A stretch of 64,000 nt of DNA from Oscillospiraceae bacterium (GTDB lineage: Bacteria > Bacillota > Clostridia > Oscillospirales > Oscillospiraceae): positions 1 through 64,000 of the forward strand of contig SVKY01000002.1 of the NCBI GenBank assembly GCA_015068235.1. Direction: 5' to 3'. Numbering within the stretch: position 1 is the first letter of the stretch; every line of letters starts with the position of its first letter. Positions 36,259 to 46,238 of this stretch are shown piece after piece. The position numbers and the translations under genes are program-made. A model generated the notes under the pieces. It saw only the letters and a list, made by a program, of their open reading frames with translations. It was not told the origin of the DNA and ran no database searches.

Positions 36259-38499
36259 TTAAATCTCCAGATAGCTGTCGGAATACAGCTCGTTGTTCTT
36301 AAAAATGTCGCAGGATTTGATGGTCTCCATCAGCCGCAGGTCATTGGGATTGACGATGGCGCTGGTCAAACCCTGCATCATTGCCATGGCAACAAGGGCT
36401 GAATCCATGATCGGGCGCAATGCCTTGGGCGCACCGTTGGAATTGTTCGACAGACCGCCTGTGGACTTCAAGCCCTCTTCTGAGAAGAGCCTGATGGCGT
36501 TGAGAACGTCCATCTGCTTGTCCTGCATGCCCTTGACGACCAAGAACAGGGGGTCAAACCACAAATCGTCTGCCTCCATGCCCAAGGAAAGTCCACGGTC
36601 GAGCATCGTGTGGCAATGGTGCATGCGCTCGTCATTGTCCTTGGCAATGCCGTCTGCGGAGCACAGAGCAATGACGATGGCATCATTTGCCGCCGCAAGG
36701 TCAATGTTGGAAATACGAGATCCTGCATCGGCGGAATTGACGATGGGCTTGCCGTTGGTGCGGTTATAGACTCGGATGCCGGCTTCGATCGCTTTTTGGT
36801 TGGCGGTATCAAGGGCGAGCGGAACGTTGTTGAAATTTTCTTGCAGCAGCTTAACTGCCCAAGTCATGAGCTCAGGTCCGTTGCTCTCAGCAGGTCCGAT
36901 ATTGACATCCAAATAGGTTGCGCCTGCCTTGATCTGCTGGGCAGCACGCTCCAAGATGGGATCGGGGTTGAACGTCGCCATCGCCTCACGGATGACGGGG
37001 CTGATGCAGTGGATGCGCTCACCGATGACGGTGAATTTTTTGCTGTGGGGATTGCGAGCCTTATAGCTCACGCCGAGATCACGATGTACGATCTCGGGAA
37101 TGGTAATTTTGTCAAAGCTGACGGCAGGCTTTTTCTCCCCGGCCGGCTTTTTGACCGCCTTGAGATATTCTCCATCCTTGAGATACTTGACGATCTCGAC
37201 CGCCTCACGAGCGCCGACAACGACATTCCATGCAGGCAGCTTTTCCTGAATTTCACCCTTCATCACGGCGACCTTGCCGGGGATGATGAGCGTACGGTTG
37301 CAAATTTTGTTTTCAAGGTCAAATTCATCGAAGAATTTTTTGACCGTGGAAGAAGAAAGCTTGCCGGCTGCCCAGGCTGTCAAAACGGACATGCCGGAGG
37401 CGTCGGTAATGAGTAAATTGATCGGCACACCGGAGCGCTCGACTTCGCCTGAAACCAAGAAATACGTCAGCGCAAAGTCTACCGTCAGCATGCACGGATC
37501 ATCAGGTGTTGCACCGTTCATCGGGTAGATGCCGGGGGCAACCTTCATCGGCTTCTGCGGATCGGTATAAATGTTTTGGCGCAAGCCGTAAAGCGGAAGT
37601 GCCTGTGCATAGGTCATGCTTTCCATAACAATGATGGAGCCGTATTTGACCGTGAAGAGGGAGGCAAGTGCGCTCTGCATTCTTGCATTGCCTTTGGCAA
37701 GCTTCCCAACGTTCACGATGGAGGGATAGCCCAAACTCCGCACGCCGTCCTTGATGGCGCTTCTGCGCACAAGTACCGCATTTGCAAAGGTTTCTTTGAT
37801 GCTTTTTCCTGTCACGTCGAGCAGGAGATTTTTGTTGCCCAAGGCTTCTAACTTGCTCACGGTGTCGTGCAGGTCGGACAAGCTTTCACCCTTTACGCCC
37901 AAAATTACGCCGTATTCCCTGGCAAGGGCGTTGAACGCTTCGTAATTATCGGCATTTGCGCCGTTTAAGATGGGGTTTTTGCCACGTGTCAGCTCCAAAG
38001 CTTTTTTTGCGCAGTTGGGGCAGGTGCAGTCTAAAATCAAGCTTCTTTCTGCCTGCATTGCACGGTTGACCGTGTTTTCCCAATTTTGGGCGCTGTCACG
38101 GTGCCACACGGCGGTGATAAATTCCACATATTCACGCTCTCCGATGCGCTCGTAGTCCACTTTTTTGGCATTTTCGAGTGTTTTTTTCAACATCTCGTCA
38201 TCCATGCAGGAGCAAACGGAGACGGAAAAGCGATTGCGGTTGACAAACGTCTTTTCGTGGCGGAACAAAACCGTCTCGCCGCCGAGCGAAATATCGTCGC
38301 TGATTTTGATCGTCTTCATCGCAGGCGCAGTTGCTTCGGTGAGCTTTTCGATCGCATCGGGCGCAAAATACGGGCATTTGCCCAGCTCCATCGCACCCTG
38401 CGCCACCTTCATGCAAAACGCCATGCAGGTCGGACAGCCGCATTCCTTGCAATTTTTTTTCGGGGATAATTTGAAAATATCCAAGCCCTTCAGTGCCAT
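36259..38499 (-). CDS. acsC: Corrinoid iron-sulfur protein large subunit fused to methyltetrahydrofolate methyltransferase (AcsC-AcsE)
   Basis: N-terminal CKECGCPTCMAFCMKVAQGAMELGKCPYF (4Fe-4S); C-terminal pterin-binding module VIGERIHCISPVIREAM..ATYLDVNIGPAESNGPELMTWAV...ALDTANQKAIEAG. Confidence 0.85.
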   Translation of the reverse strand: MALKGLDIFKLSPKKNCKECGCPTCMAFCMKVAQGAMELGKCPYFAPDAIEKLTEATAPAMKTIKISDDISLGGETVLFRHEKTFVNRNRFSVSVCSCMDDEMLKKTLENAKKVDYERIGEREYVEFITAVWHRDSAQNWENTVNRAMQAERSLILDCTCPNCAKKALELTRGKNPILNGANADNYEAFNALAREYGVILGVKGESLSDLHDTVSKLEALGNKNLLLDVTGKSIKETFANAVLVRRSAIKDGVRSLGYPSIVNVGKLAKGNARMQSALASLFTVKYGSIIVMESMTYAQALPLYGLRQNIYTDPQKPMKVAPGIYPMNGATPDDPCMLTVDFALTYFLVSGEVERSGVPINLLITDASGMSVLTAWAAGKLSSSTVKKFFDEFDLENKICNRTLIIPGKVAVMKGEIQEKLPAWNVVVGAREAVEIVKYLKDGEYLKAVKKPAGEKKPAVSFDKITIPEIVHRDLGVSYKARNPHSKKFTVIGERIHCISPVIREAMATFNPDPILERAAQQIKAGATYLDVNIGPAESNGPELMTWAVKLLQENFNNVPLALDTANQKAIEAGIRVYNRTNGKPIVNSADAGSRISNIDLAAANDAIVIALCSADGIAKDNDERMHHCHTMLDRGLSLGMEADDLWFDPLFLVVKGMQDKQMDVLNAIRLFSEEGLKSTGGLSNNSNGAPKALRPIMDSALVAMAMMQGLTSAIVNPNDLRLMETIKSCDIFKNNELYSDSYLEI

Positions 38500-38512
38500 T
38501 GTCGTTTCCTCC

Positions 38513-39457
38513 TTACACCAATGCGGCGATCATCTCGCCCACGGTCTCAATTGCCGACGGATGCCGCAATATCACCGCATCCGAGCCGCCTGCAAGACAG
38601 GCGCTTGCGGTTGCGATTTCCATATGGATGCCACGTTCTTGAGCATCGCCCCACTCGGGTATATCGCATTCGGGTGCGGTCGCTTCTTTGACAGACCAAC
38701 ACTCTGTCGAAACGGGCGTGATGATGGGCATTTGAAGCTGATCGTCGGATTGACCGAGCGCTGCCAGGCGGATACGGTCAAGGGTGGAGGCGAGATATTC
38801 AAAGCCATAGCCTGCGGCTGCGCTGCCTGCGTTCATCACGATCGATGACGACGGAACGCCAAGCTGCGTGAGCATGACGTTGAGCTGCTTTGCAAGGTTG
38901 ATGTCCACGGAGGATTCAGCGCCGAGCTTTTGCGCATATGCCAAGCCCACGGAGGCGCCGATGTTTTTATAATTCTCCTCACGAGCCGAGAGAAGAAGGA
39001 TATTTTTTCCTTGCAATAATTCAGCAATTTTCGCAAAAATTTCCGCATCCTTTTCCACATGCTTGCAGCCCAAAATGACCAGCGGTAATTGTGTTGATTC
39101 ACTGACCTGCTTTGCAAGCACTGCGCAATCCTCAGCCGAACGATTTTCGCCGTTGGGATCGGCGCTTTCCAAATTCAGGCAGATAAAAGAGACCTGCACA
39201 AGTGTTTCGGCACGCTTTGCCATCTCGGCAGGCGTTTTGCAGCCGTCATAAAATGCCTTCAAGCCACTTTGCGCAAAGGCTTCGATCCCACGGTCGGGAA
39301 TCTCGATGCCGATTTTTGGCGCGTTTTCACACGGCGCATCGAAGGTGTAAAACGGAAGTGTGCGGTTACCGCCAAGGGTGAGCGTTTTTTCGCCCGTGCC
39401 GATGGTGACGGAAGAAACGGATGAGGCAAATGCCTCGGTTTTGGGTTCAAATGCCAT
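38513..39457 (-). CDS. acsD: CODH/ACS corrinoid iron-sulfur protein small (delta) subunit
   Basis: GGNRTLPFYTFDAPCENAPKIGIEIPDR; CWSVKEAT; adjacent to acsC. Confidence 0.85.
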   Translation of the reverse strand: MAFEPKTEAFASSVSSVTIGTGEKTLTLGGNRTLPFYTFDAPCENAPKIGIEIPDRGIEAFAQSGLKAFYDGCKTPAEMAKRAETLVQVSFICLNLESADPNGENRSAEDCAVLAKQVSESTQLPLVILGCKHVEKDAEIFAKIAELLQGKNILLLSAREENYKNIGASVGLAYAQKLGAESSVDINLAKQLNVMLTQLGVPSSSIVMNAGSAAAGYGFEYLASTLDRIRLAALGQSDDQLQMPIITPVSTECWSVKEATAPECDIPEWGDAQERGIHMEIATASACLAGGSDAVILRHPSAIETVGEMIAALV

Positions 39458-39493
39458 ATCAATGCCTCCAAATAAAGGTTATATATCATTGCG

Positions 39494-39516
39494 ATATTCC
39501 GATAAATCGGAATTTG
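39494..39516. repeat. Minimal (end-to-end) version of the MITE-like repeat
   Basis: gatattccgataaatcggaattt: the two ends directly abut. Confidence 0.5.
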
Positions 39517-39531
39517 CAAAAAGGTTTTTGT

Positions 39532-40299
39532 TTAGATTTGCAGTGCTTGCAGAAGCTCACGCAGTGCTTTTTTCATGGGGCTGGAATGGGCAATTTTGCT
39601 GCTGGGTTTGCCCTCGCAATCGGCTTCATACACCGCTTCATCCTGCGGCAAAACGCCCAACAGCTCCAAACCCTGTGCTTCAATCTCAGCCTTCACGCCG
39701 TCATTCAACACGCCGTTTGGCGCACGGTTGACGATTAGCTTCATGACCTTTGGTTCAAGCCTCAGATCCTTGACCATCTCGGCAATACGCCCGACCGCTT
39801 GGATCCCTCGCTTAGAGCAATCCGAAACCAAAAGCAGCGTATCGACCTGCGGCAGGGTGCCTCTGGCAACGTGCTCCAAGCCTGCTTCATTGTCGATGAT
39901 GGTATATTTATATGCGCCGATGTACTTGTCCACCTGCGCTTTCAAAATGCCGTTGACGTAGCAGTAGCAGCCTTTTCCCTGCGTTCTGCCCATCACGAGC
40001 ATATCAAAATCATCCTCTTCGATGAGCGCTTCGGCAAAGCGCATTTCGGCATAATCCGCCTTGGTCATACCCTTGGGAATGGTACCTCCCTTTTGCTCCG
40101 AGCGTGCAATTTCCTCACGGACTGCGCCCAAAGTAGTTTCGACCTCGACGCCCAAAACCTCGTTCAAATTCGAGTTGGCATCGGCATCGACCACGAGCAG
40201 AGGGGTCTTTTTCTGCCCGATGAGATAATCGATCATCATGCCGCAGACGGTGGTCTTGCCGACACCGCCCTTTCCGGCAACTGCTATGGTATGTGGCAT
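39532..40299 (-). CDS. CooC/AcsF-like nickel-insertion/maturation ATPase
   Basis: MPHTIAVAGKGGVGKTTVCGMMIDYL; VVDADANSNLNEVLG; downstream acsD. Confidence 0.85.
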   Translation of the reverse strand: MPHTIAVAGKGGVGKTTVCGMMIDYLIGQKKTPLLVVDADANSNLNEVLGVEVETTLGAVREEIARSEQKGGTIPKGMTKADYAEMRFAEALIEEDDFDMLVMGRTQGKGCYCYVNGILKAQVDKYIGAYKYTIIDNEAGLEHVARGTLPQVDTLLLVSDCSKRGIQAVGRIAEMVKDLRLEPKVMKLIVNRAPNGVLNDGVKAEIEAQGLELLGVLPQDEAVYEADCEGKPSSKIAHSSPMKKALRELLQALQI

Positions 40300-40327
40300 G
40301 GTATCCTCCTATGGGAAATCTAAGGTT

Positions 40328-40410
40328 CGTTCCGATTGATCGAGCTGTATGTTCGCAGTCGTGCGCCACTACGATTTGAAAAACGAAGTTCTCCGATAAA
40401 TCGAAATTTT
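40328..40410. repeat. Degenerate MITE-like repeat copy
   Basis: cgttccgattgatcg ... tccgataaatcgaaattt. Confidence 0.55.
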
Positions 40411-40419
40411 AGGGGCTGT

Positions 40420-41343
40420 TTATGTATTTTCGACGAGTAAGCCGGATTCTTTGGCGATATAGGCTACATCGTCAAATTTGTTGAGCGCATAAAGGTGGAA
40501 GCCGCTAATGTCCATTGACTTGAACTGCTCGATCTGCTTAATGGTATATTCGATCCCGGCTGCTTTGAAAGCTGCCTTTTTGCGCTCGGCATCGGAATCG
40601 TCGCAATCTTTTATAAAAGGATTTGGGAAGATCCAATGCTTGGAAATGATCTCGCAAAGCTTTCTCGGCATAACGCAGGCGTTTCTCGAAAGCGCCATAT
40701 TGATGGTCGCAGCTTGATCCAAGATCGGCATGATGCCGACATCAACGGGCATGGTAATGCCTGCGGCGCGGATCTTGTCCAACCAACGTGCAAACTGATC
40801 CAAATCCCAGCAAAGCTGCGTGAGAATAAAATCAGCGCCCAAGTCCTGCTTCATTTTCAAGTAAGAGATGTCCGCATCCAAGGAGGTGCAGGAGATATGC
40901 CCTTCGGGCGAGCCTGCAACAGCGATAGTAAATTTTTCTCCAAATTCCTTGCGAATGAACTCTACAAGGTCTGTGGCATAATGAAAATCACCGCCTGTGG
41001 AGCTGCTGCCGGAAGGCAGGTCGCCCCGCAGCGCTAAAATATGGTCAATGCCGTGTTCTAAAAAAGTCTTGAGTTGACGTTGAACGGTGTCTTCGGTCTG
41101 CCCGATGCAGGTAAAATGGGTCACACCGACGGTTTGGTTATCGTGTACGATCTGATCTAAAAGCTCCAAATTTTTTCCTACCGTTGTGCCGCCGGCACCG
41201 TAGGTGCAGGAAATATAGTCGGGCTTCAGGGTGTAAAGCTGTTGCAAAACGCCACGAAGCTTGTCCATGCCTGCATCCGTTTTCGGCGGAAACAGCTCGA
41301 ATGACAATGTATTGCGCTGCTTCAAAATATCTATAACGCTCAT
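40420..41343 (-). CDS. metF: Methylenetetrahydrofolate reductase
   Basis: TLSFELFPPKTDAGMDKLRGVLQQLYTLKPDYISCTYGAGG; ADFILTQLCWD. Confidence 0.9.
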   Translation of the reverse strand: MSVIDILKQRNTLSFELFPPKTDAGMDKLRGVLQQLYTLKPDYISCTYGAGGTTVGKNLELLDQIVHDNQTVGVTHFTCIGQTEDTVQRQLKTFLEHGIDHILALRGDLPSGSSSTGGDFHYATDLVEFIRKEFGEKFTIAVAGSPEGHISCTSLDADISYLKMKQDLGADFILTQLCWDLDQFARWLDKIRAAGITMPVDVGIMPILDQAATINMALSRNACVMPRKLCEIISKHWIFPNPFIKDCDDSDAERKKAAFKAAGIEYTIKQIEQFKSMDISGFHLYALNKFDDVAYIAKESGLLVENT

Positions 41344-41506
41344 GGAAACATCCCTCCGTGAATGATGCTGATACATGATTCATCTTACCACACCGCAAGG
41401 CGGATTGCAAGCAAGTTCAGGAAAAATTGAGGTATTCACAATTTGTTCACCCAAAAAACGATTTTCAGGGTATAATGTTTGTAGAGATTTTTGAAAAAGC
41501 ATTTGT

Positions 41507-41714
41507 CAAATTCCGATTTGTCGAGCTGTGGCTGCGTTTTGACACCGTAGGGGCGCACGACTGCGACTCGCTAAGAGCCTCGCTTCGCTCGGTTGCTCGC
41601 ATGCATACCGCTGCGGCGGCATCTGTGCGCCCGTGCAGGCACTTCGTGTGGGCGGACAGAGTCGTCCGCCCCTACAATTTGAAAAACAAAACTCACCGAT
41701 AAATCGGAATTTGG
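41507..41714. repeat. MITE-like repeat copy with long interior
   Basis: caaattccgatttgtcg ... cgataaatcggaatttgg; interior gtaggggcgcacgactgcg...gtcgtccgcccctac. Confidence 0.75.
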
Positions 41715-41755
41715 GGACATATTAGCTTTTAGATTACATAGAAAGGACGAGATTT

Positions 41756-42442
41756 ATGGCACGTACGGTTTTGATCGTTGAGGATGATCGCAATATTGCC
41801 GATCTGCTGCGTCTGTACTTGGAAAAAGAGGGCTACGAAGTGCGCATTGCCTTCGACGGCTTGAAGGGTTTGGAAAAATTCCGTGAATTTAAGCCCGATT
41901 TGGTGCTTTTGGATGTGATGCTTCCGGGGATGGACGGTTGGGGCGTTTGCCGTTCGATCCGTCAGGATTCCAAAACGCCCATCATCATGCTTACCGCCAA
42001 GAGCGAAACTGAGGACAAGGTTTCAGGCTTGAAGCAGGGTGCTGATGACTACATTACCAAGCCCTTTGAAATGCGTGAGGTTTTGGCTCGCATCGAGGCG
42101 GTTTTGCGCCGCAGCGGATTGGAGCCAGAAAGAGCATCACGCCGTTTGGAATTTGATAATTTGATCATCGATATGGATGCCTTCGAGCTGACTGTGGGAG
42201 ATAAAAAGGTCCCCACGCCGCCGAAGGAGATGGAGCTTTTGTTCCATCTTGCCTCCGCACCGAATCGTGTTTTTACGAGAAACCAGCTTTTGGATGAGGT
42301 CTGGGGTTTTGACTATTTCGGCGACACTCGTACTGTCGATGTGCACATCAAGCGTCTGCGTGAAAAATTGGAGGGAGCCTCCGATCAGTGGGAGCTAAAG
42401 ACCGTTTGGTCGGTGGGCTATAAGTTCGAGGTCAACGCATGA
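41756..42442 (+). CDS. OmpR-family response regulator
   Basis: VLIVEDDRNIADLLRLYLEKEGYEV; LLDVMLPGMDGW; C-terminal winged helix. Confidence 0.93.
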   Translation: MARTVLIVEDDRNIADLLRLYLEKEGYEVRIAFDGLKGLEKFREFKPDLVLLDVMLPGMDGWGVCRSIRQDSKTPIIMLTAKSETEDKVSGLKQGADDYITKPFEMREVLARIEAVLRRSGLEPERASRRLEFDNLIIDMDAFELTVGDKKVPTPPKEMELLFHLASAPNRVFTRNQLLDEVWGFDYFGDTRTVDVHIKRLREKLEGASDQWELKTVWSVGYKFEVNA

Positions 42443-43848
42443 GGACAACATTTCGCCGCCAGGTCACGCTCGTTTTGTGCCTGCTGATGATTGCATCACT
42501 GCTGATCGGCGTGTCCTTTGGGGTGCTGTTCGATCGATTTGTGGACACGGAGAAAAATCGCTCAATGAACTCAACGGCAAGCGCCGTCAGCAACATTGTT
42601 ACGGCATATTCCGATACCTACCTTACGGATTGGGATTTCAGAACGAATCTGTCCGTGGCGGCAAATGCCTCACAGAGCGATATTCTCATCTGTTCATCAA
42701 GCGGTGAGGTGCAGATCTGCGCCCGTGAGCTACAAAATTGCAGGCATATCGGAAAACGTTTGAGTGACGCAGAAGTCGCCGCTGTTTTGCAAAAGAATAC
42801 CAATATTTCTGCGGCTGCGATTTACGGCGAGGAGCGTGTTGCCGTTGCGCAGACGGTCAGAAATGCGAAAAATGAGCCGTTTTGCATCGTTTTGGTCTCT
42901 GTTCAGGAGTCTGCGATCTCGAAAATGACGGGTGCTCCCTTGCGCATCTTTTTTATGACAGCGCTTTTGGTCATGGCGTTTGTTTTGCTGATGACACCGT
43001 TTTTGACACGGCGTGAGAGCAAGCCGATTCAGATCATGGCGGCTGCCGCACGTCAAATTGCCCACGGAAACTTGGATGTGCGTGTACCCACGGGTAACCG
43101 AGTTGAAGAGATCGAAGAGTTGGCGATCGCTTTTAATAACATGGCTGCTGCTGTGCAAAATTCCGAGACGGTGCGCAAGGAATTTGTTGCCAACGTCTCC
43201 CACGAGCTGAAAACGCCCATGACCACCATTGCAGGCTATTTGGACGGCATGCTTGACGGTACCATTCCAAAGGAAAAACACAAGGATTATATGGAAATGG
43301 TTGCAAGCGAGGCGCGCAGGCTTTCCCGTTTGGTGCGCAGTATGCTTGATGCCAGCCGTTTGCGAGATCAGGGGATTTTGCCCGAGCAGCGGAAGAATTT
43401 TGATATCTGCGAAGCTGTTGGACAGGCGCTTTTGAGCTTCGAGCAGCGCATCAACCGCAAGGAGCTTGACGTTGAGATCGACATGCCGGAAATGGGGTTG
43501 AATGTCAATGGTGAGCCGGAATCACTCACGCAGGTGCTGTATAATCTTTTGGACAATGCGGTCAAATTTGTCGATCATGGCGGAACACTCTCCATCCGTG
43601 TCAAAAAACAGGCAGAACGAGCTGCTGTGACCGTCGGAAACACAGGTCCGACCATTGCGCAGGAGGAGCTTCCGCTGATTTTTGACCGTTTTCACAAGAC
43701 CGATAAGAGCCGCTCGTCCGATCGTGACGGTGTGGGCTTAGGCTTGTATATTGTAAAAACTACCATTATGGCGCATGGCGAGGATATTTATGTAACCAGC
43801 CGTGACAACAAAACCGAATTTACCTTTACCGTAACACTCAGCAAATGA
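42439..43848 (+). CDS. Sensor histidine kinase (HAMP, HisKA)
   Basis: FVANVSHELKTPMTTIAGYLDGML; VLYNLLDNAVKFVDHGG; GVGLGLYIVKTTI. Confidence 0.93.
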   Translation: MRTTFRRQVTLVLCLLMIASLLIGVSFGVLFDRFVDTEKNRSMNSTASAVSNIVTAYSDTYLTDWDFRTNLSVAANASQSDILICSSSGEVQICARELQNCRHIGKRLSDAEVAAVLQKNTNISAAAIYGEERVAVAQTVRNAKNEPFCIVLVSVQESAISKMTGAPLRIFFMTALLVMAFVLLMTPFLTRRESKPIQIMAAAARQIAHGNLDVRVPTGNRVEEIEELAIAFNNMAAAVQNSETVRKEFVANVSHELKTPMTTIAGYLDGMLDGTIPKEKHKDYMEMVASEARRLSRLVRSMLDASRLRDQGILPEQRKNFDICEAVGQALLSFEQRINRKELDVEIDMPEMGLNVNGEPESLTQVLYNLLDNAVKFVDHGGTLSIRVKKQAERAAVTVGNTGPTIAQEELPLIFDRFHKTDKSRSSDRDGVGLGLYIVKTTIMAHGEDIYVTSRDNKTEFTFTVTLSK

Positions 43849-43862
43849 AAGGAGGGAGCATC

Positions 43863-44798
43863 ATGGACGAATTGACACCACTTGAACCGGAATATCGGGA
43901 AATTCCGCCCGAACAGCCACCGCAAATTCCATATTACTACGGCACCGGCGTGCAGATGCCACAAAGAAAGTCTAAGCTGCCCATGGTTTTGACCCTTCTG
44001 ACGGTGCTAATGGCGCTGAATTTGGTCACTGTTGCGGTTTCTCTGTTTTCGGACAGCGAGCAGAACGAGCAAACACTACCACAGGACGATGTGCTTCTGC
44101 CAATCTATGATGCCGAGGCTTCGTTGAGTGAAAATTCGGACAAAAAAGAGCATACCAAATTAGAACTGGGTGAAAATCTGACCTTAAAGGGCATTTATGA
44201 TCTTTACGCACCGAGTACGGTGATCGTTTCTGCGCAGACGGTGCAAGGCTTTTATACCGCTACGGGCATGGTGCTGACGACAGACGGATATTTGCTGACT
44301 GATGCTGAGATTGCAGCGGCTTTGGGCGATCTGAGCGTCAAGCTGCATGACGGAACCAGCTGTGAAGCGGTCTTTGTCGGTGTGGATGATGCCAGCGAAA
44401 CGGCGATTTTGAAGATCGATCGTGAAAATCTGACGACCGTCAGCCTTACCCCCGAACAGGAGCTGCATACGCAGGAAATTTTGGAAAATATTTTGATGGA
44501 TGTTCGATCGCCTGCCACTTTGCATATGGACATTTCTGAGGTGCCGAACCCCATCCGCATCTATTGGGGCTTGCCTGATGGAGTGATCATCAACCGTCTG
44601 CTCACCAATAGCAATGCTTATTTGGCAGGTCTGCGCCCGGGTGATGTTTTGCTGCAGATCGGAAGAATCGAGATCACCTCCGTCAGCGACTATTTGGAAG
44701 CGCTCAGCCGTCACAGTGCCGGTGAAACCGTGCGCATCTATCTATATCGAGGCGGCAGCACCTATTACACCGATGTCTGCTTAGATGCAGAGTCATGA
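43863..44798 (+). CDS. Membrane-anchored HtrA-like protein with degenerate protease domain and PDZ
   Basis: TGMVLTTDGYLLTDAEIAAALGDLSVKLHDGTSCEAVFVGVDDASETAILKI; C-terminal PDZ SNAYLAGLRPGDVLLQIGRIEITSVSDYLEAL. Confidence 0.75.
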   Translation: MDELTPLEPEYREIPPEQPPQIPYYYGTGVQMPQRKSKLPMVLTLLTVLMALNLVTVAVSLFSDSEQNEQTLPQDDVLLPIYDAEASLSENSDKKEHTKLELGENLTLKGIYDLYAPSTVIVSAQTVQGFYTATGMVLTTDGYLLTDAEIAAALGDLSVKLHDGTSCEAVFVGVDDASETAILKIDRENLTTVSLTPEQELHTQEILENILMDVRSPATLHMDISEVPNPIRIYWGLPDGVIINRLLTNSNAYLAGLRPGDVLLQIGRIEITSVSDYLEALSRHSAGETVRIYLYRGGSTYYTDVCLDAES

Positions 44799-44846
44799 AC
44801 AAAATCTCCTTTTTTCGCATACAATGGCGAAGAAAGGAGGTTTTTT

Positions 44847-45299
44847 ATGAACCCTTATGATTCACAAGCGGTTTCAGCCGTGTGGCAGCGTGTCAGGCAG
44901 GGTAGGGAAGTTGATGCCTTGGAACAGGCGCTTTCCGAGGCAATCGCCTTGGAGCACCGTGCCCAAAATGCCTATCTTGCAATGGCAAGATGCGGTCATG
45001 GTGCATTGTTGCGATCCTTGGCTGCGCAGGAAGCGTGTCATGCCCGCAAGCTCAGTGCACTTTATTACCTTCTTTTTGAATGTCCACCGTGTCCTCAGAG
45101 GCAATGTCCACCGAAAATCGACGATTTTTGCGAGGCGGTGCGCCAAGCCTATCAGGGCGAGCTGATGGCAAGGCAGAGATATGGGCGCCTAGCAAAGAGC
45201 TATCCGGAGCATCGGGAGCTGTTTTGTTGCATTGCAAAGCAGGAAAAACAGCATGCCTGCCGTTTGCAGCAGCTCACAGAACACCTGCTTCGCCGCTGA
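44847..45299 (+). CDS. Ferritin-like/rubrerythrin-like protein
   Basis: Duplicated Glu/His helices: ALEHRAQNAYLAMARCG...AAQEACHARKL and YQGELMARQRYGRLAK...AKQEKQHACRL. Confidence 0.65.
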   Translation: MNPYDSQAVSAVWQRVRQGREVDALEQALSEAIALEHRAQNAYLAMARCGHGALLRSLAAQEACHARKLSALYYLLFECPPCPQRQCPPKIDDFCEAVRQAYQGELMARQRYGRLAKSYPEHRELFCCIAKQEKQHACRLQQLTEHLLRR

Positions 45300-45309
45300 G
45301 TGGACCGAA

Positions 45310-45410
45310 CAATTCCGATTGATCGAACAGAACGTATCAACCACGGTAGGAGAGGGTCATGACCCTCCCCTACAATGCAAAACGAAACTCACCGGCTAAT
45401 CGGAATTTGG
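45310..45410. repeat. MITE-like repeat copy
   Basis: caattccgattgatcg ... ccggctaatcggaatttgg; interior gtaggagagggtcatgaccctcccctac; shares an internal arm with the 31.1-kb copy in inverted orientation. Confidence 0.7.
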
Positions 45411-45592
45411 CGCTATACTGATTTTTACGATCCGGAAACGGTAATATGATGTCACTAACGATTTTGTATATTTTAGCGTATACGATGCTCGGTTTGCGCA
45501 GGGAATATGCAACATATTCATGATTTTTCTTAGAAATACGGGAATACTTGTAATATCAATGCAAAATATACAAACATTTTTTTGAATAGGAC

Positions 45593-45621
45593 TTGTATAT
45601 TTCCTGAAAATATGTTATGAT
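45593..45621 (+). promoter_or_regulatory. Predicted extended -10 sigma-A promoter for OLE RNA
   Basis: TTGTAT (45593-45598) - 17 nt - TATGAT (45616-45621) with upstream TGn. Confidence 0.65.
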
Positions 45622-45627
45622 ACTTTT

Positions 45628-46238
45628 GGTGGCGCTGTATCCTAGTCAAAGGCCGCCGGTATCGAAGAAGGGCCTAAAAATCCTTTTAAGGGCATATCGA
45701 TGAAGTCCCTGGTGCTTGCTTTTTTCGCCCAGATTAGGGTGGGTGCTGGGGGTTAAGGTTTTCGGGCGAGGCGCAATGGCATGTACCGACCGACCCGGAT
45801 TCCGTGGAGACCTGTTATTGTGCGACAGACGCAAAGTATCATGTGTACCCGGACTGCGTACGAAACAGGAGTAGAACCTGCAAGGCGGTGCACAGAATCG
45901 TGTGCTGTGTGCAGTGTAGCCTGCCTTGCGTGGGTATGCGGGGATTGGGGAGTGAGGCGTTCGGGGCTGTGGCCGCAGCCGACGAGCGATATTGCCCCTT
46001 GAAACCATATCTGCAAAAGAGGATAGAACCGGCGTACGATGTTGTGGAAATCACCTAGGCTGTCTTTTTGCAAAGGGCAGGTAAAGGATTGCAGTGCGGA
46101 CTAAGTGGCAATCGGGTAGCGGATGCGGTGACGCTCCGTCGAGGCTTCAAACGGAAACGGCTGCATGGCGACGTGCAGCAGCCGAAGGGGAAATCCAACC
46201 CGACCTAAGCCGTAAGATTAACTTTATCTGCTGCCACC
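45628..46238 (+). ncRNA. OLE RNA (ornate large extremophilic RNA) candidate
   Basis: About 611-nt noncoding, GC-structured block upstream of an OapA-like gene and dxs-tlyA-nadK-argR-recN; ends GGTGGC (45628-45633) and GCCACC (46233-46238) are complementary; promoter immediately upstream. Confidence 0.85.

Noticed and set aside
41540-41690. Possible protein-coding or CRISPR content in the long-interior repeat (ORF 41427..41702)
   Set aside because: The sequence is an interior of the MITE-like repeat with inverted repeats; no regular repeat-spacer spacing
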